Assembly: GCF_001468465.1 (NCBI RefSeq)
Contig: NZ_LNSA01000001.1
Location: forward strand, 62,001-126,000
Reading direction: 5' to 3'
Length of the DNA: 64,000 nucleotides
Source of the DNA: Sphingopyxis sp. H115
GTDB taxonomy: Bacteria; Pseudomonadota; Alphaproteobacteria; Sphingomonadales; Sphingomonadaceae
Numbering within the stretch: the stretch's first letter is position 1; the number at the start of each line of letters is the position of its first letter. This document shows, piece by piece, positions 20,521-30,079 of this stretch. The position numbers were made by a program, and so were the translations under genes. The notes below the pieces were generated by a model. The model saw only the letters and a program-made list of their open reading frames with translations. It was not told where the DNA came from and searched no databases.

Positions 20521-21750
20521 CTAATTCGCTCTCTTTGCCGTCGTCTGCCGGCGCCGCGATCGCGCCTTGGGCGGGGCTGGGGGTGTGATCACCGCACCGG
20601 TGCGCGCATCGACGGCGCCGTGCAATGTCCCGGGATCGATCCCCAGCGCGGCCGCCCACCGTACGAGGTCGGCCGGGCGATAGGCGGGAACCTTGCGCCA
20701 GCGGTCGAAGACGCTGGCGTCGATCGTCTCGTTGGCGGTCAGCCAATGTCCCTTGTCGACTTGCGTCGCAGGCGCGGCGATCGGGCGCTGGAACCGCCGT
20801 CCGCGTTTCAGGAGTCGGTAGAGTCCGCGCAGGAAACGGTGAAAACTGTCGTGGATCGGCGCGGTGATCTCATAGCCCGTGGGGACGACTGCGCCGCGGT
20901 AGGCAAGACCCAGCGCGCCGGCCTTTGCCATCAGCCAGGCCAGCGATAACTGCGGCATGTCGTCACCGGCGATGCCGCCGCCGACATTGGCATGCGCACC
21001 CGCGAACCAGCGCTGTTCGACGATTGTCTGTCGTACGCGGCGTTTGCCGGGCGGATCGGGACGCGCCGGGATGAAACGCGTCCACAGCGTCGGCGCGAAG
21101 GCGGCGCGATGCTCGTCGAGTGCGAGCGCGTGATAGGCATGTTCGAAGATCGCCGAAAGCTGCGTATTGTGGAAGCCGAAGCGGCGCCGGCTGATACCTC
21201 GAATATTGCCGAACGGGACGCCGAGCGCCCCGACGGTATCCCATACGCCGATCATTTTGATCGGCACGCGCCGCGAATGGCGCAGTAGGCGCTTTTCCTG
21301 CGGCGGCAGATCCTTCGTCTGGTGAAGCTCGACGAAAGAGGCCGCCTTCGCATCGAGACGATATCGTTCGTAAAGCTCCTCGACCGACAGTGGCGAGCCC
21401 GGGCGCAGCAATCCGCACCGGGCGATCATCCCCGCAACGCTGCGCGCGGTGAAGGCGCCGCGGCTGAAACCGAACAGGAATATCTGGTCGCCCTGGTCGT
21501 AGTGGCCCATGAGCCAGCGATAGGCACCGATGACATCGCGATCGAGCCCGTGGCCGAAGATGCCGCCGCGGATCGCCTCGCCGCGCGGCGTGCCGACCCC
21601 AGCGGTATAATAGCAAAGCTGCTCGACCCCTGCGCCGTCCCGCGGCGCAACAAGCTGGCTGAGGCGCCACACGCTCGTGTTGTCCGCCGAGCTGTTCCAA
21701 GTGCCGTCAAGCAACAGAACGAGGCGTTTTCCGCGAGCGCTTTCAGGCAT
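20521..21750 (-). CDS. DUF2235 domain hydrolase (Tle1-like lipase fold)
   Basis: The 409-residue protein carries the DUF2235 alpha/beta-hydrolase domain. It opens with LVLLLDGTWNSS, has a YTAGVGT segment, and the nucleophile elbow GFSRGAF with the serine near residue 102. DUF2235 is the catalytic domain of type VI secretion Tle1 phospholipases, but stand-alone copies also occur, and no secretion genes are seen here. There is no signal peptide. Start choice is uncertain: the ATG at 21750 has AGG 4 nt upstream, and an in-frame ATG at 21768 is also possible. The gene has no operon partners. Confidence 0.85.
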   Translation of the reverse strand: MPESARGKRLVLLLDGTWNSSADNTSVWRLSQLVAPRDGAGVEQLCYYTAGVGTPRGEAIRGGIFGHGLDRDVIGAYRWLMGHYDQGDQIFLFGFSRGAFTARSVAGMIARCGLLRPGSPLSVEELYERYRLDAKAASFVELHQTKDLPPQEKRLLRHSRRVPIKMIGVWDTVGALGVPFGNIRGISRRRFGFHNTQLSAIFEHAYHALALDEHRAAFAPTLWTRFIPARPDPPGKRRVRQTIVEQRWFAGAHANVGGGIAGDDMPQLSLAWLMAKAGALGLAYRGAVVPTGYEITAPIHDSFHRFLRGLYRLLKRGRRFQRPIAAPATQVDKGHWLTANETIDASVFDRWRKVPAYRPADLVRWAAALGIDPGTLHGAVDARTGAVITPPAPPKARSRRRQTTAKRAN

Positions 21751-21849
21751 TTTCCTATCGCTTGGCATTCCGATCGGTCCGTGAAGGTGTCTCACAGCCC
21801 GGCAAGCCCCGCAAGGCCGAGGTACGGCCCGATAACGGACATCGGGCAC

Positions 21850-21881
21850 AAAAAAAGCGGCCTTCCCGAGGGAAGACCGCT
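21850..21881 (-). terminator. Rho-independent terminator after the Ala-rich lipoprotein gene
   Basis: On the minus strand an 11-bp stem (AGCGGTCTTCC pairing with GGAAGGCCGCT, one G-T pair) with a short loop is followed by a run of seven T. It lies about 37 nt after the stop of the lipoprotein gene and upstream of the DUF2235 gene, so it separates the two transcripts. Confidence 0.88.
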
Positions 21882-21917
21882 CTTTTCGTTTCAGTCATCG
21901 CCCCGAAGGGCTGCGAC

Positions 21918-22202
21918 TTACTTCTTTTCTTCAGCCGGAGCGGCAGCGGCGTCAGCCGGAGCAGCAGCAGCGTCGGCCGGAGCGGCAGCAGCGTCGGCCG
22001 GAGCAGCGGCTTCGGCGCCGGCAGCGGCAGCGTCGGCACCAGCAGCAGCGGCTTCGGCGCCGGCAGCAGCGGCGTCGGCGCCTTCTTCGGCAACCGCTTC
22101 AGCGGTCGGAGCTTCGGTGGTGGCTTCTTCAGCAGCCTTTTCACCGCAAGCGGCGAGGGCGAACATGCTGGCAGCAACGGCGATAGCAGCAAACTTCTTC
22201 AT
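21918..22202 (-). CDS. Small Ala-rich repeat lipoprotein
   Basis: The 94-residue protein has a lipoprotein signal peptide with lipobox LAAC (Cys at residue 19), so the mature chain is lipid-anchored. The rest is almost wholly Ala with Glu/Asp, Gly and Pro, in 7-residue units GA[DE]AAAA (four) and PADAAAA (three), ending in a charged EEKK. This looks like a flexible or helical acidic spacer in the envelope. A dedicated terminator follows, so it is a single-gene transcript that may be abundant. Function is unknown. Confidence 0.8.
   Translation of the reverse strand: MKKFAAIAVAASMFALAACGEKAAEEATTEAPTAEAVAEEGADAAAAGAEAAAAGADAAAAGAEAAAPADAAAAPADAAAAPADAAAAPAEEKK
21930..22082 (-). repeat. 21-nt tandem repeats coding for Ala-rich heptads
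   Basis: The DNA is built of 21-nt units that are nearly identical within each of two types, giving the GA[DE]AAAA and PADAAAA heptads of the lipoprotein. Such an array is prone to gain or lose units by slippage without changing frame, so its length may vary between strains. Confidence 0.75.
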
Positions 22203-22350
22203 GATGTGTGGGCTCCCTAAAATGCCTTTCGCGTCCCGGAAACTTTCCCGTTCCGCGAGCGGCGGGATTTAGCCGTTCCGCGTGAATCGTCAACAAAAAT
22301 AATTGAGATGGTGGGCCCGCGCGCGGAAATCTGTCATTTCCTCGTAACAG

Positions 22351-23769
22351 TCATGGAAGCTCCGCGTCGCCGCTGTTCGCGAGAATCGCCAGCACCGCCG
22401 ACCAAACGACAACATTTTGCCGCAACTGCGCGGGATCGATCTTGTCCAGCGTGTCGTCCGGGGTGTGGTGGATGTCGAAATAGCGTGCGCCATCTTGGGC
22501 CAGGTCGATCGCGGGGACCCCTGCTTGCACCAGCGCGCCGATGTCGGCGCCGCCGTTTGCCGGCTGTCTTCCGCGCACGACGCCGAACGGCATCACCGCC
22601 GCCGCCAGCCGGTCGGCCAGCTCTTTCGCGCTGTCGGGCAGTTTGAAGTCGATCCGCCACACTCGGTCGGCGCCGAAATCGGATTCGAGCGCAACGGCAT
22701 GCTTTTCCGTCCCATGTTTTTCGAAATAGGCCTTGCCGCCGAACACGCCGACCTCTTCGGCGCCCGCCCAGAGAATGCGGATCGTGCGGCGCGGCTGGCC
22801 CGCGCTCATGACATGCTTCGCGGCGGCGGTGATGATGGCGCAGCCCGCCGCATCGTCGATCGCACCGGTGCCAAGGTCCCAGCTGTCGAGGTGGCACGCG
22901 ACGATGACGGGGCTGGCATTCGGGTCGCTGCCCGGCACTTCGGCAAGGACATTGCCCGATTTTCGGATCCCGGTGTCCTGCGGCGTCAGGACCAGCTTCA
23001 TCCGCAGCGGTTCGGCGATATAGCCGAGCGGGGTTTCCTTCGCGCGCATCTGCTGCGCGCGATTCCACTGGCGCACGAGCTGGTCGGCGTCGGGGTTCGA
23101 GATCGCGCCGGCGGGGATCGGCTTTACCCCGGCCTCGAAATTGGTCACGCCGGTATGGGGATTGCGGTGCGCGTCGGTGCCGATCGATCGGATGACGATC
23201 GCGATAGCACCCTTCCTTGCCGCCACATTGGGCCCGGTGAAACGCCCGCGGCCGTAGTAGCCGTATCCGCTGCCGTCCTGCGTCGGCTGCATCTTGTGGT
23301 CGATAAAGACGATACGGCCCTTCACGAGATGGTCGGGCGCCGCGACGAGCGCGTCGAAGCTGTCGAAATAGGCAATATCGCCCTCGATACCCTTCGTTCC
23401 CGTCGATGCGGAATTACCGAGCGCCGCGATCGCCAGCTTCTGCGGCAGAAAGGGGCCCGTCAGCCAAGCCTCTTCCTCGCCGCGCACCCAGACGGGCATG
23501 TCGAACGGCTCTTCGCGCACATTGGCGAAGCCCATCGCTTGCAGTCGCGCTACAGCCCAGCGCCGCGCCGCTGCTTCGGCCTCGGTACCCGCCATGCGCG
23601 GCCCGATTTCGGTCGTCAGGCCCTCGGTGATCGTCCAGGCGATATCGTCGCCGCGCTGCGCCAGTTCGGCCGCGCCCGGTGGGGGCGGAATCGACGCCGA
23701 CGCGCTGGTGGTCGAAAGGACGAGGACGGCAATTCCGGCAAGGCGGGGCAGGGGGAAGGAAAGGATCAT
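22351..23769 (-). CDS. M28 family metallopeptidase, exported
   Basis: The 472-residue protein has a signal peptide (ILSFPLPRLAGIAVLVLSTTSASA, split over the core and cleavage site) and a PA-type insert domain before the M28 zinc aminopeptidase domain. Zinc ligands are seen in CHLDSWDLGTGAIDDAAG (in two parts), WAGAEEVG, ESDFGAD and FDIHHTPDDT. It likely acts as a periplasmic or outer-surface aminopeptidase or carboxypeptidase. The start at the ATG giving MILSF puts the signal peptide at the N-terminus. It is divergent from ettA, 126 nt away. Confidence 0.92.
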   Translation of the reverse strand: MILSFPLPRLAGIAVLVLSTTSASASIPPPPGAAELAQRGDDIAWTITEGLTTEIGPRMAGTEAEAAARRWAVARLQAMGFANVREEPFDMPVWVRGEEEAWLTGPFLPQKLAIAALGNSASTGTKGIEGDIAYFDSFDALVAAPDHLVKGRIVFIDHKMQPTQDGSGYGYYGRGRFTGPNVAARKGAIAIVIRSIGTDAHRNPHTGVTNFEAGVKPIPAGAISNPDADQLVRQWNRAQQMRAKETPLGYIAEPLRMKLVLTPQDTGIRKSGNVLAEVPGSDPNASPVIVACHLDSWDLGTGAIDDAAGCAIITAAAKHVMSAGQPRRTIRILWAGAEEVGVFGGKAYFEKHGTEKHAVALESDFGADRVWRIDFKLPDSAKELADRLAAAVMPFGVVRGRQPANGGADIGALVQAGVPAIDLAQDGARYFDIHHTPDDTLDKIDPAQLRQNVVVWSAVLAILANSGDAELP

Positions 23770-23895
23770 GTCGTGGTGGTAGCGCCGCGTGCCGCCCGCG
23801 CAAGCGCCGATTGCCAACAGCGCCCCCATTCGCTAACCGGCGCGCAACATCTCTCCCGGCCGCGCACCGCGGCCCAGCCCATACCGGAGCATATC

Positions 23896-25575
23896 ATGGC
23901 CGCCCAATATAGTTTCGTGATGAAGGGTCTGACCAAGACCTATCCCGGCGCGCAAAAGCCGACGCTCAACAACCTCAGCCTGCAATTCTATCCTGATGCC
24001 AAGATCGGTATCGTTGGCCCCAACGGCACGGGTAAATCGACGCTGATGAAGATCATGGGCGGCATCGACAAGGATTTCACCGGCGAAGCCTGGCCCGGCG
24101 AAGGCATCACCGTCGGCTATCTGGCGCAGGAACCGCAGCTCGACCCGACCAAGACGGTCAAGGAAAATGTCATGGACGGCGTGCGCCCCGTTGCGGACAT
24201 GATGGACCGGTTCAACGAGATCAGCGCACTGATGGCCGACCCGCCCGCCGACGCCGATTTCGACGCGCTCATGGAAGAAATGGGCACGCTGCAGGAAAAA
24301 ATCGACGCGGTCGACGGCTGGACGCTCGACAACCAGCTCGAAATCGCGATGGAAGCGCTCCGCTGTCCGCCGGGCGACTGGAGCGTCGAGAATCTGTCGG
24401 GCGGTGAAAAGCGCCGCATCGCGCTCACCCGCCTGCTGCTCGAAAAGCCCTCGATCCTGCTGCTCGACGAACCGACCAACCATCTCGACGCCGAAAGCGT
24501 CGCGTGGCTCGAAAAGCATCTGGTCGACTATCCGGGCAACGTCATCCTCGTCACCCACGATCGCTATTTCCTCGACAATGTCGTGAACTGGATCCTCGAA
24601 CTCGATCGCGGCCGCTATTTCGTCTACGAGGGCAATTATTCGACCTATCTCGAAAAGAAGGGCAAGCGCCTCGAACAGGAGGCGCGCGAGGACCAGGGCC
24701 GCCAGAAGGCGATCAAGGACGAACTCGAATGGATCCGGCAATCTCCTAAAGCCCGCCAGGCCAAGTCGAAGGCGCGTATCAAATCGTTCGATCAGCTCGT
24801 CGAGGCGCAGGAAAACCGGGCGCCCGGCAAGGCCCAGATCGTCATCCAGGTTCCCGAGCGCCTCGGCGGCAAGGTAATCGAGGTCTCGAACATCTCGAAG
24901 GCTTATGGCGACAAGCTGCTGTTCGAGGATCTGTCCTTCACACTGCCGCCCGGCGGCATTGTCGGTGTCATCGGTCCGAACGGCGCGGGCAAGTCGACGC
25001 TGTTCAAGCTGATCACCGGGCAGGAACAGCCCGACAATGGCAGCGTGTCGATCGGCGATACCGTCCGCCTCGGCTATGTCGACCAGAGCCGTGATGCGCT
25101 CGACCCGAACAATAATGTCTGGGAAGAAATTTCGGGCGGCCACGATATGATGTCGATCGGCAAGCACGAGATGCAGACGCGCGCCTATGTCGGCGCGTTC
25201 AACTTCAAGGGCACCGACCAGCAGAAGAAGGTCGGCCAGTTGTCGGGCGGTGAGCGCAACCGGGTCCATATGGCGAAGATGCTGAAGCAGGGTGGCAACG
25301 TCCTGCTACTCGACGAACCGACCAACGACCTCGACACCGAAACCCTCGCCGCGCTCGAAGAAGCGCTCGAGAATTTCGCGGGCTGCGCCGTGGTTATCAG
25401 CCACGATCGCTTCTTCCTCGATCGCCTTGCGACGCATATCCTGGCCTTCGAGGGCGACAGCCATGTCGAATGGTTCGAAGGCAATTTCGAATCCTATGAG
25501 GAAGACAAGATCCGCCGCCTCGGCGAAGGCGCGACGCGCCCGCACGCGACGACCTACAAAAAGCTGTCGCGCTAA
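23896..25575 (+). CDS. ettA: Energy-dependent translational throttle protein EttA (ABC-F)
   Basis: EttA is a soluble ABC-F ATPase that binds the ribosomal E site and gates entry into elongation according to energy state. The 559-residue protein has two ABC domains: GPNGTGKST, LSGGEKRR and LLLDEPTNHLD in the first, GPNGAGKST, LSGGERNR and LLLDEPTNDLD in the second, with the linker and arm between. The two different Walker B endings (NHLD and NDLD) are the EttA hallmark. The ATG at 23896 gives the standard MAAQYSFVMKGL N-terminus. The thioesterase gene starts 5 nt after the stop. Confidence 0.96.
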   Translation: MAAQYSFVMKGLTKTYPGAQKPTLNNLSLQFYPDAKIGIVGPNGTGKSTLMKIMGGIDKDFTGEAWPGEGITVGYLAQEPQLDPTKTVKENVMDGVRPVADMMDRFNEISALMADPPADADFDALMEEMGTLQEKIDAVDGWTLDNQLEIAMEALRCPPGDWSVENLSGGEKRRIALTRLLLEKPSILLLDEPTNHLDAESVAWLEKHLVDYPGNVILVTHDRYFLDNVVNWILELDRGRYFVYEGNYSTYLEKKGKRLEQEAREDQGRQKAIKDELEWIRQSPKARQAKSKARIKSFDQLVEAQENRAPGKAQIVIQVPERLGGKVIEVSNISKAYGDKLLFEDLSFTLPPGGIVGVIGPNGAGKSTLFKLITGQEQPDNGSVSIGDTVRLGYVDQSRDALDPNNNVWEEISGGHDMMSIGKHEMQTRAYVGAFNFKGTDQQKKVGQLSGGERNRVHMAKMLKQGGNVLLLDEPTNDLDTETLAALEEALENFAGCAVVISHDRFFLDRLATHILAFEGDSHVEWFEGNFESYEEDKIRRLGEGATRPHATTYKKLSR

Positions 25576-25580
25576 AGGCG

Positions 25581-26027
25581 ATGGCGGGGGAGGCGGCTCC
25601 GATCTCGTCGGGCGCGATCCGCATGGACGCTGACGCGCTCAACGCCTTCATGGCGGAGGCTTTCCCGCATTCGCAGCCGGGATCGCGCGGGCGCGTGGTC
25701 TCGGCGGTTCCGGGCCATATTCAGGCGCGCCTCGATCCTAATGAACAGGCGCTGCGTCCCGGCGGGCTGATTTCGGGACCGACGCAGATGGGCTTTGCCG
25801 ACATGGCTGCCTATGCGCTCGTCCTTGCGCATATCGGTCCCGTCGCGATGGCGGTGACGAGCGCGCTCAATTACCAGTTCCTGCGCCCCTGCCGCCCTGG
25901 ACCGCTGTTCGCCGACGCGCATCTGCTACGCCTCGGCAAGCGGCTGGCGGTAATGGATATCCGCATCTGGACCGACGACGCCGACAAGCCCGTCGGTCAG
26001 GCGAACGTCACCTACGCGATTCCTTAG
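25581..26027 (+). CDS. PaaI-type hotdog-fold thioesterase
   Basis: The 148-residue protein fits the hotdog-fold acyl-CoA thioesterases: QALRPGGLISGPTQMGFADM, split around residues 54-73, holds the usual helix N-terminus with a conserved Gly and Asp. Substrate acyl-CoA is unknown. It is 5 nt downstream of ettA and probably cotranscribed. Its 3' end overlaps the last 4 nt of the convergent ClC gene. Confidence 0.85.
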   Translation: MAGEAAPISSGAIRMDADALNAFMAEAFPHSQPGSRGRVVSAVPGHIQARLDPNEQALRPGGLISGPTQMGFADMAAYALVLAHIGPVAMAVTSALNYQFLRPCRPGPLFADAHLLRLGKRLAVMDIRIWTDDADKPVGQANVTYAIP

Positions 26028-27349
26028 GCCGCAGCGCTTTTTCCAGGCAGCATTCGCATCGCGAGCCCATGATAGAGGCGCGTCGGACAGATTTGCGCGC
26101 TCGTCCAGTCGGCGATTAGCGCGGTCATGAACAGCGGCAGGATCACGCCACGCGCCGCAGTCGCTTCGATCAGGATGATGACGGCGGTCAGCGGCGCACG
26201 CACGACGCCGACGAAATAGGCGACCATCCCCATCATCACGACCGCGCCCGCCGGGCTTTCGGGAAAGGCCGGGGTGAGGAGATTGCCGAAGCCCGCGCCG
26301 ACGGCGAGCGATGGTGCGAAGATGCCGCCTGGCGCGCCGCTCAACGTCGAAGCGAGCGCAGCGGCAAATTTGGCAGGGAAAAACCACAGCTTGCCCTGAT
26401 TGCCTTCGACGAGGAATCTGGTGACGTCATAGCCCGTACCCCAGGTGCCGCCGTTCGTCGCGACCCCGACGACGGCGACGACGAGGCCGCATCCCGCCGC
26501 GAACACGACAGGGCGCTGCGCAGCATAGCGCGCCCAGCCCACGGTCCGTGCGCTTGCCGCGAGGACGATCCGCGCGAACAGGCCGCCGGCGAGGCCGCCG
26601 CCGACCCCCGCGACCGGGGCGATGATCAGAACGTCCGCCACCGGCAGCGTCTCGCGCATCACACCGAAATAGACATAGTCGCCCGCGATGGCGAGGCTGA
26701 CGAGGCCGGCGATCATGACCGCGCCCATCGTTAGCACGGCGACGCGCTGTTCATAGGCCGAGGCGAGTTCCTCGATCGCAAAGGCGATCCCGGCGAGCGG
26801 GGTGTTGAACGCGGCCGCCACGCCCGCGGCGCCTCCGGCGATGAACACGCCCGCCGTAACGCGAACTTTCAGTAACCGGTGAACCGCGACCATGATCGCG
26901 GCGCTGACCTGGACGGTCGGCCCTTCGCGCCCGACCGAACCGCCCGCGGCCAGCGTCGCCAGCGTGAGTCCCAGCTTGGCGATGGCGGTGCGCAGCGACA
27001 CGAGTGGGCCCTTCACCGCCTCGTCGGGGCGGCGTCCGGCCGCGATGATCTGCGGAATCCCCGATCCGCGCGATTCGGAAAAAAATCGCGCCGCGGTCCA
27101 GACGATCAATGCAAAGGCGGCAGGCGTGATCAGGATCGGCAGCCACCACACCCGGTCGGTGACGCGAAAGATCAGTTGCTGTGCATGGTCGCCCGCCGCC
27201 GCAAACGCCAGTGCGACGAGGCCGAGCAAAACAGCGCCCCCGACCATTGCCACGCGACGGCGGATATCTACGACCTCGCTGCGCGCGCGGCGATTGATCC
27301 GCAACCGCCAGAGCCGGACCCAGCGCGGAAGAGTCAGTTTGAAGGGCAT
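26024..27349 (-). CDS. clcA: ClC-family chloride/proton antiporter
   Basis: The 441-residue membrane protein has the ClC anion-selectivity motifs GSGIP, GREGP and GGIFAPSL in correct order, and about 10-12 hydrophobic helices. The glutamate of GREGP is the gating glutamate; its presence argues for proton-coupled exchange and not a passive channel. Members help survival in acid. The start chosen is the ATG at 27349; extending upstream would overlap the neighbouring gene and add a non-homologous basic segment. The symbol is by family similarity. Confidence 0.92.
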   Translation of the reverse strand: MPFKLTLPRWVRLWRLRINRRARSEVVDIRRRVAMVGGAVLLGLVALAFAAAGDHAQQLIFRVTDRVWWLPILITPAAFALIVWTAARFFSESRGSGIPQIIAAGRRPDEAVKGPLVSLRTAIAKLGLTLATLAAGGSVGREGPTVQVSAAIMVAVHRLLKVRVTAGVFIAGGAAGVAAAFNTPLAGIAFAIEELASAYEQRVAVLTMGAVMIAGLVSLAIAGDYVYFGVMRETLPVADVLIIAPVAGVGGGLAGGLFARIVLAASARTVGWARYAAQRPVVFAAGCGLVVAVVGVATNGGTWGTGYDVTRFLVEGNQGKLWFFPAKFAAALASTLSGAPGGIFAPSLAVGAGFGNLLTPAFPESPAGAVVMMGMVAYFVGVVRAPLTAVIILIEATAARGVILPLFMTALIADWTSAQICPTRLYHGLAMRMLPGKSAAA

Positions 27350-27399
27350 GGGGCCGCATGGACCGCCGCGCCGCGCGGCGCAACCCCGCGGGTCCGATT

Positions 27400-27978
27400 T
27401 CAGCTCGGTGCGACTTCCCACAGGACCAGCTTGGTCGCATGGACATTTTCGCGGGCCTTCGCACCGTCGAGCCGGGTCAGCTTCGCGTCGCCCTTCAGCG
27501 CGCTCATTTCGAACATCGCGTCGATCACGACAACGTCGCCGGCGCCGACCTCGATCTCCATCGCGCCCGTCCGCGCCATGATGCCCTTCGCCATCGCGGC
27601 GTGCAGCCGGTGCACGCCCGGCGCCACGTCTGCCATCAACATCTGTCCGGACTTGATCTGGCCACTTGCGCTATCGTCGAGGGCGATATTCATTCCCTGC
27701 AACGCCGCGACGAAACCGCGGCGCGTGACATAAATGCGCGCCTTGCCCTCGGGAGCCCGCATCGCGCGCGCATCCGCGAGCGCTTCGGTGCCTGCGTTTT
27801 TTCCCGATTTGTTGGCCGACAGCGACCAGACGACCAATCCGACAATCGCGACGAGCGTCACTACCGAAAAGATCAGCATCGCCCCGGGCGAGAGCGATCG
27901 CGCAAGAGCGGGCCCCAAAAGCGCGCCGACGATCGCCGCGACAATGATGACCGTGACCCAGAATGCATTCTTGCTCAT
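27400..27978 (-). CDS. Hypothetical protein with two N-terminal membrane helices
   Basis: I do not recognise this 192-residue protein. It has two hydrophobic segments (about residues 6-26 and 33-53), a polar linker, then a compact beta-rich domain of about 115 residues with YVTRRGFVAALQGMNIALD and DVAPGVHRLHAAMA, which looks like a carbohydrate-binding or PEGA-like fold. It lies between the ClC gene and the carbonic anhydrase on the same strand, with small gaps, so the three may be cotranscribed. The domain is probably cytoplasmic or periplasmic depending on helix orientation. Confidence 0.75.
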   Translation of the reverse strand: MSKNAFWVTVIIVAAIVGALLGPALARSLSPGAMLIFSVVTLVAIVGLVVWSLSANKSGKNAGTEALADARAMRAPEGKARIYVTRRGFVAALQGMNIALDDSASGQIKSGQMLMADVAPGVHRLHAAMAKGIMARTGAMEIEVGAGDVVVIDAMFEMSALKGDAKLTRLDGAKARENVHATKLVLWEVAPS

Positions 27979-27991
27979 ATCGCCCTCCTGA

Positions 27992-28630
27992 TCAGGCTGG
28001 AGAAAAGTCTCCCGTCGCGTCGTCCATCAGATGCAGGACGCCGTCGCTGATTGCGAAAAACGCCCCGCGCAGCGTCAGCGTACCGCGCCGCTCCTTTTCC
28101 TGAATGCAGGGAAAAGTTCTTAGGTTGTCAATGCTTACCCGCACTGCTGCCATTTCCATGGCGCGGCCCGCGTCGCGCGTGTCGAGGTCCGCATGCGCGT
28201 GCCGTACCTCCTCGCTCGCTTCGTCAAGCATCGCGATCCAGTCGGCGATGAAGCCGCCGCGGCCCGGCTCGGCGCCCTCCATCGACTTGTGAAGCGCAGC
28301 GTGGCAGCCGCCACACAGGCCGTGGCCCATCACGACGATTTCCTCGACCTTCAGGAACTGGACGGCGAATTCAAGCGCCGCCGAAACGCCGTGACGGCCC
28401 GGCGTGGTTTCGAACGGCGGCACCAGCGCCGCGACGTTGCGCACGACAAAGATCTCGCCCGGATTGGTGTCGAATATCTGCGAGGGTTCGACGCGGCTGT
28501 CGGAGCACGCAATAACCATCACCTTGGGTGATTGGCCCACGGCGAGTTCATCCCAGCGCTCGCGTTGCTGTTGCCAGCCGCCGTTACGGAAACGCCGGTA
28601 GCCGTCGATCATGTCGGTAAAGTGAGTCAT
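27992..28630 (-). CDS. can: Beta-class carbonic anhydrase
   Basis: Carbonic anhydrase interconverts CO2 and bicarbonate. The 212-residue protein shows the zinc and active-site motifs CSDSRV (residues about 42-47) and GHGLCGGC (about 101-108), with the Cys, Asp-Arg pair, His and Cys in place. Length is normal. It is divergent from lipA. Placement next to a ClC antiporter suggests a shared role in acid-base or ion balance, which is an inference. Confidence 0.95.
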   Translation of the reverse strand: MTHFTDMIDGYRRFRNGGWQQQRERWDELAVGQSPKVMVIACSDSRVEPSQIFDTNPGEIFVVRNVAALVPPFETTPGRHGVSAALEFAVQFLKVEEIVVMGHGLCGGCHAALHKSMEGAEPGRGGFIADWIAMLDEASEEVRHAHADLDTRDAGRAMEMAAVRVSIDNLRTFPCIQEKERRGTLTLRGAFFAISDGVLHLMDDATGDFSPA

Positions 28631-28692
28631 GGACGCGCCTTAGCATAGGTAGAGAGGTTGAGAAGAGGCGCGTGCGCGACTATGTGGGCGGC

Positions 28693-29628
28693 ATGAACGC
28701 TCCTGCCACATCCGCGGCCGCTCCCGGCCAGCGCAGCCGCAAGCCCGACTGGATCCGCGTCAAGGCGCCGACCAGCCCCGGATACGCCGAAACACGCAAG
28801 CTGATGCGCGAGCTGAACCTGCATACGGTGTGCGAGGAAGCGGCGTGTCCGAACATCGGCGAATGCTGGACCAAGAAGCATGCGACGGTGATGATCCTCG
28901 GCGACACCTGCACGCGGGCCTGTGCCTTTTGCAACGTCAAGACCGGGATGCCGCGCCCGGTTGACCTGCTCGAGCCCGAGCATACAGCAATCGCGGCGGC
29001 GAAGATGGGGCTGACGCATATCGTCATCACCTCGGTCGATCGCGACGATCTTCCCGACGGCGGCGCCAGCCAGTTCGTGAAGGTTATCAACGCGCTGCGC
29101 CGCGAAACGCCGCAGACGACGATCGAGATCCTGACGCCGGACTTTCGCAACAAGCCCGAAAGCGCGGTCGCCGCGATCGTCGATGCGCGTCCCGACGTCT
29201 ATAACCATAATCTCGAAACCGTCCCGCGGCTCTATCCGACGATCCGCCCCGGCGCGCGCTATTATGCATCGCTGCGCCTGCTCGAAAGCGTGAAGCGTCG
29301 CGACCCATCGATCTTCACCAAGTCGGGCATCATGCTCGGGCTCGGTGAAGAACGGATGGAGGTGCATCAGGTAATGGACGACATGCGAAGCGCCGACATC
29401 GACTTCATGACGATGGGCCAATATCTCCAGCCGACGCCGAAACATGCGAAGGTCGCCGAATTCGTCACGCCTCAGGCCTTTGACGCCTATGCGCAGATCG
29501 CGCGGGCCAAGGGATTCCTGCAGGTCGCTTCGTCGCCCCTGACCCGGTCGAGCTATCACGCCGGCGACGATTTCGAACGGATGCGCGCGGCGCGCGAAGC
29601 GCAGCTGGCGCGCGTCAAGGCGGACTGA
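28693..29628 (+). CDS. lipA: Lipoyl synthase
   Basis: LipA inserts two sulfurs into octanoyl groups on the lipoyl domains of dehydrogenase complexes. The 311-residue protein has the auxiliary cluster motif [12 protein letters not shown], the radical SAM motif CTRACAFC, and the C-terminal [12 protein letters not shown] serine motif that ligates the auxiliary cluster. The ATG at 28693 is used; a GTG at 28672 with AGAGG close upstream is also possible. The COQ10-like gene follows 7 nt later. Confidence 0.97.
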   Translation: MNAPATSAAAPGQRSRKPDWIRVKAPTSPGYAETRKLMRELNLHTVCEEAACPNIGECWTKKHATVMILGDTCTRACAFCNVKTGMPRPVDLLEPEHTAIAAAKMGLTHIVITSVDRDDLPDGGASQFVKVINALRRETPQTTIEILTPDFRNKPESAVAAIVDARPDVYNHNLETVPRLYPTIRPGARYYASLRLLESVKRRDPSIFTKSGIMLGLGEERMEVHQVMDDMRSADIDFMTMGQYLQPTPKHAKVAEFVTPQAFDAYAQIARAKGFLQVASSPLTRSSYHAGDDFERMRAAREAQLARVKAD

Positions 29629-29635
29629 GCGCCCA

Positions 29636-30079
29636 TTGCCAAGGCATCACGAAACGCGCGAGCTACCTTATAGCGACGAACAGATGTTCGCGCTCGTCAC
29701 CGACATCGCGCGCTATCCCGAATTCCTGCCGTGGGTCGTCGCGTTGCGCATCCGCGACGACAGCGAGCATGAGACGGTTGCCGACATGATCGTCGGCTTC
29801 AAGGGGCTGCGCGAAAGCTTCTCCTGCCGCGTCCACAAACAGCGCCCGCACGAGGTCATCGTCAGCTACATCGACGGCCCGATGAAGCATCTTAGCAATG
29901 AATGGCACTTCCGGCCTCTCGAGGGTGGCGGTTGCCGTGTCGACTTCATGGTCGATTTCTCATTCCGCAGCCGGATGTTCGAAGCGCTCGCCGGGCAGAT
30001 GTTCGACAAGGCGCTCAGAAAGATGATCGCGGCGTTCGAAACACGCGCCGACGAGCTTTATGGGGCGGCGGGCGGCTGA
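29636..30079 (+). CDS. COQ10/RatA-type SRPBCC domain protein
   Basis: The 147-residue protein belongs to the START-like SRPBCC family of coenzyme Q-binding (COQ10) and RatA proteins: YSDEQMFALVTDIARYPEFLPWV is the typical N-terminal part (in two pieces), and FSFRSRMFEALAGQMFDKAL the C-terminal helix. It likely chaperones ubiquinone or binds a lipid. The start is a TTG 7 nt after lipA, which is the only suitable start for the full domain. The link with lipA is conserved in alphaproteobacteria. Confidence 0.9.
   Translation: MPRHHETRELPYSDEQMFALVTDIARYPEFLPWVVALRIRDDSEHETVADMIVGFKGLRESFSCRVHKQRPHEVIVSYIDGPMKHLSNEWHFRPLEGGGCRVDFMVDFSFRSRMFEALAGQMFDKALRKMIAAFETRADELYGAAGG

Noticed and set aside
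20521-21750. DUF2235 protein considered as a type VI secretion effector
   Set aside because: No vgrG, hcp, PAAR, adaptor or immunity gene is near it, so the domain alone does not support this.
22417-25575. A 1052-codon frame that would join a new N-terminal half to EttA
   Set aside because: The first half is antisense to the M28 peptidase. EttA homology starts exactly at the ATG at 23896, so this is no real fusion.
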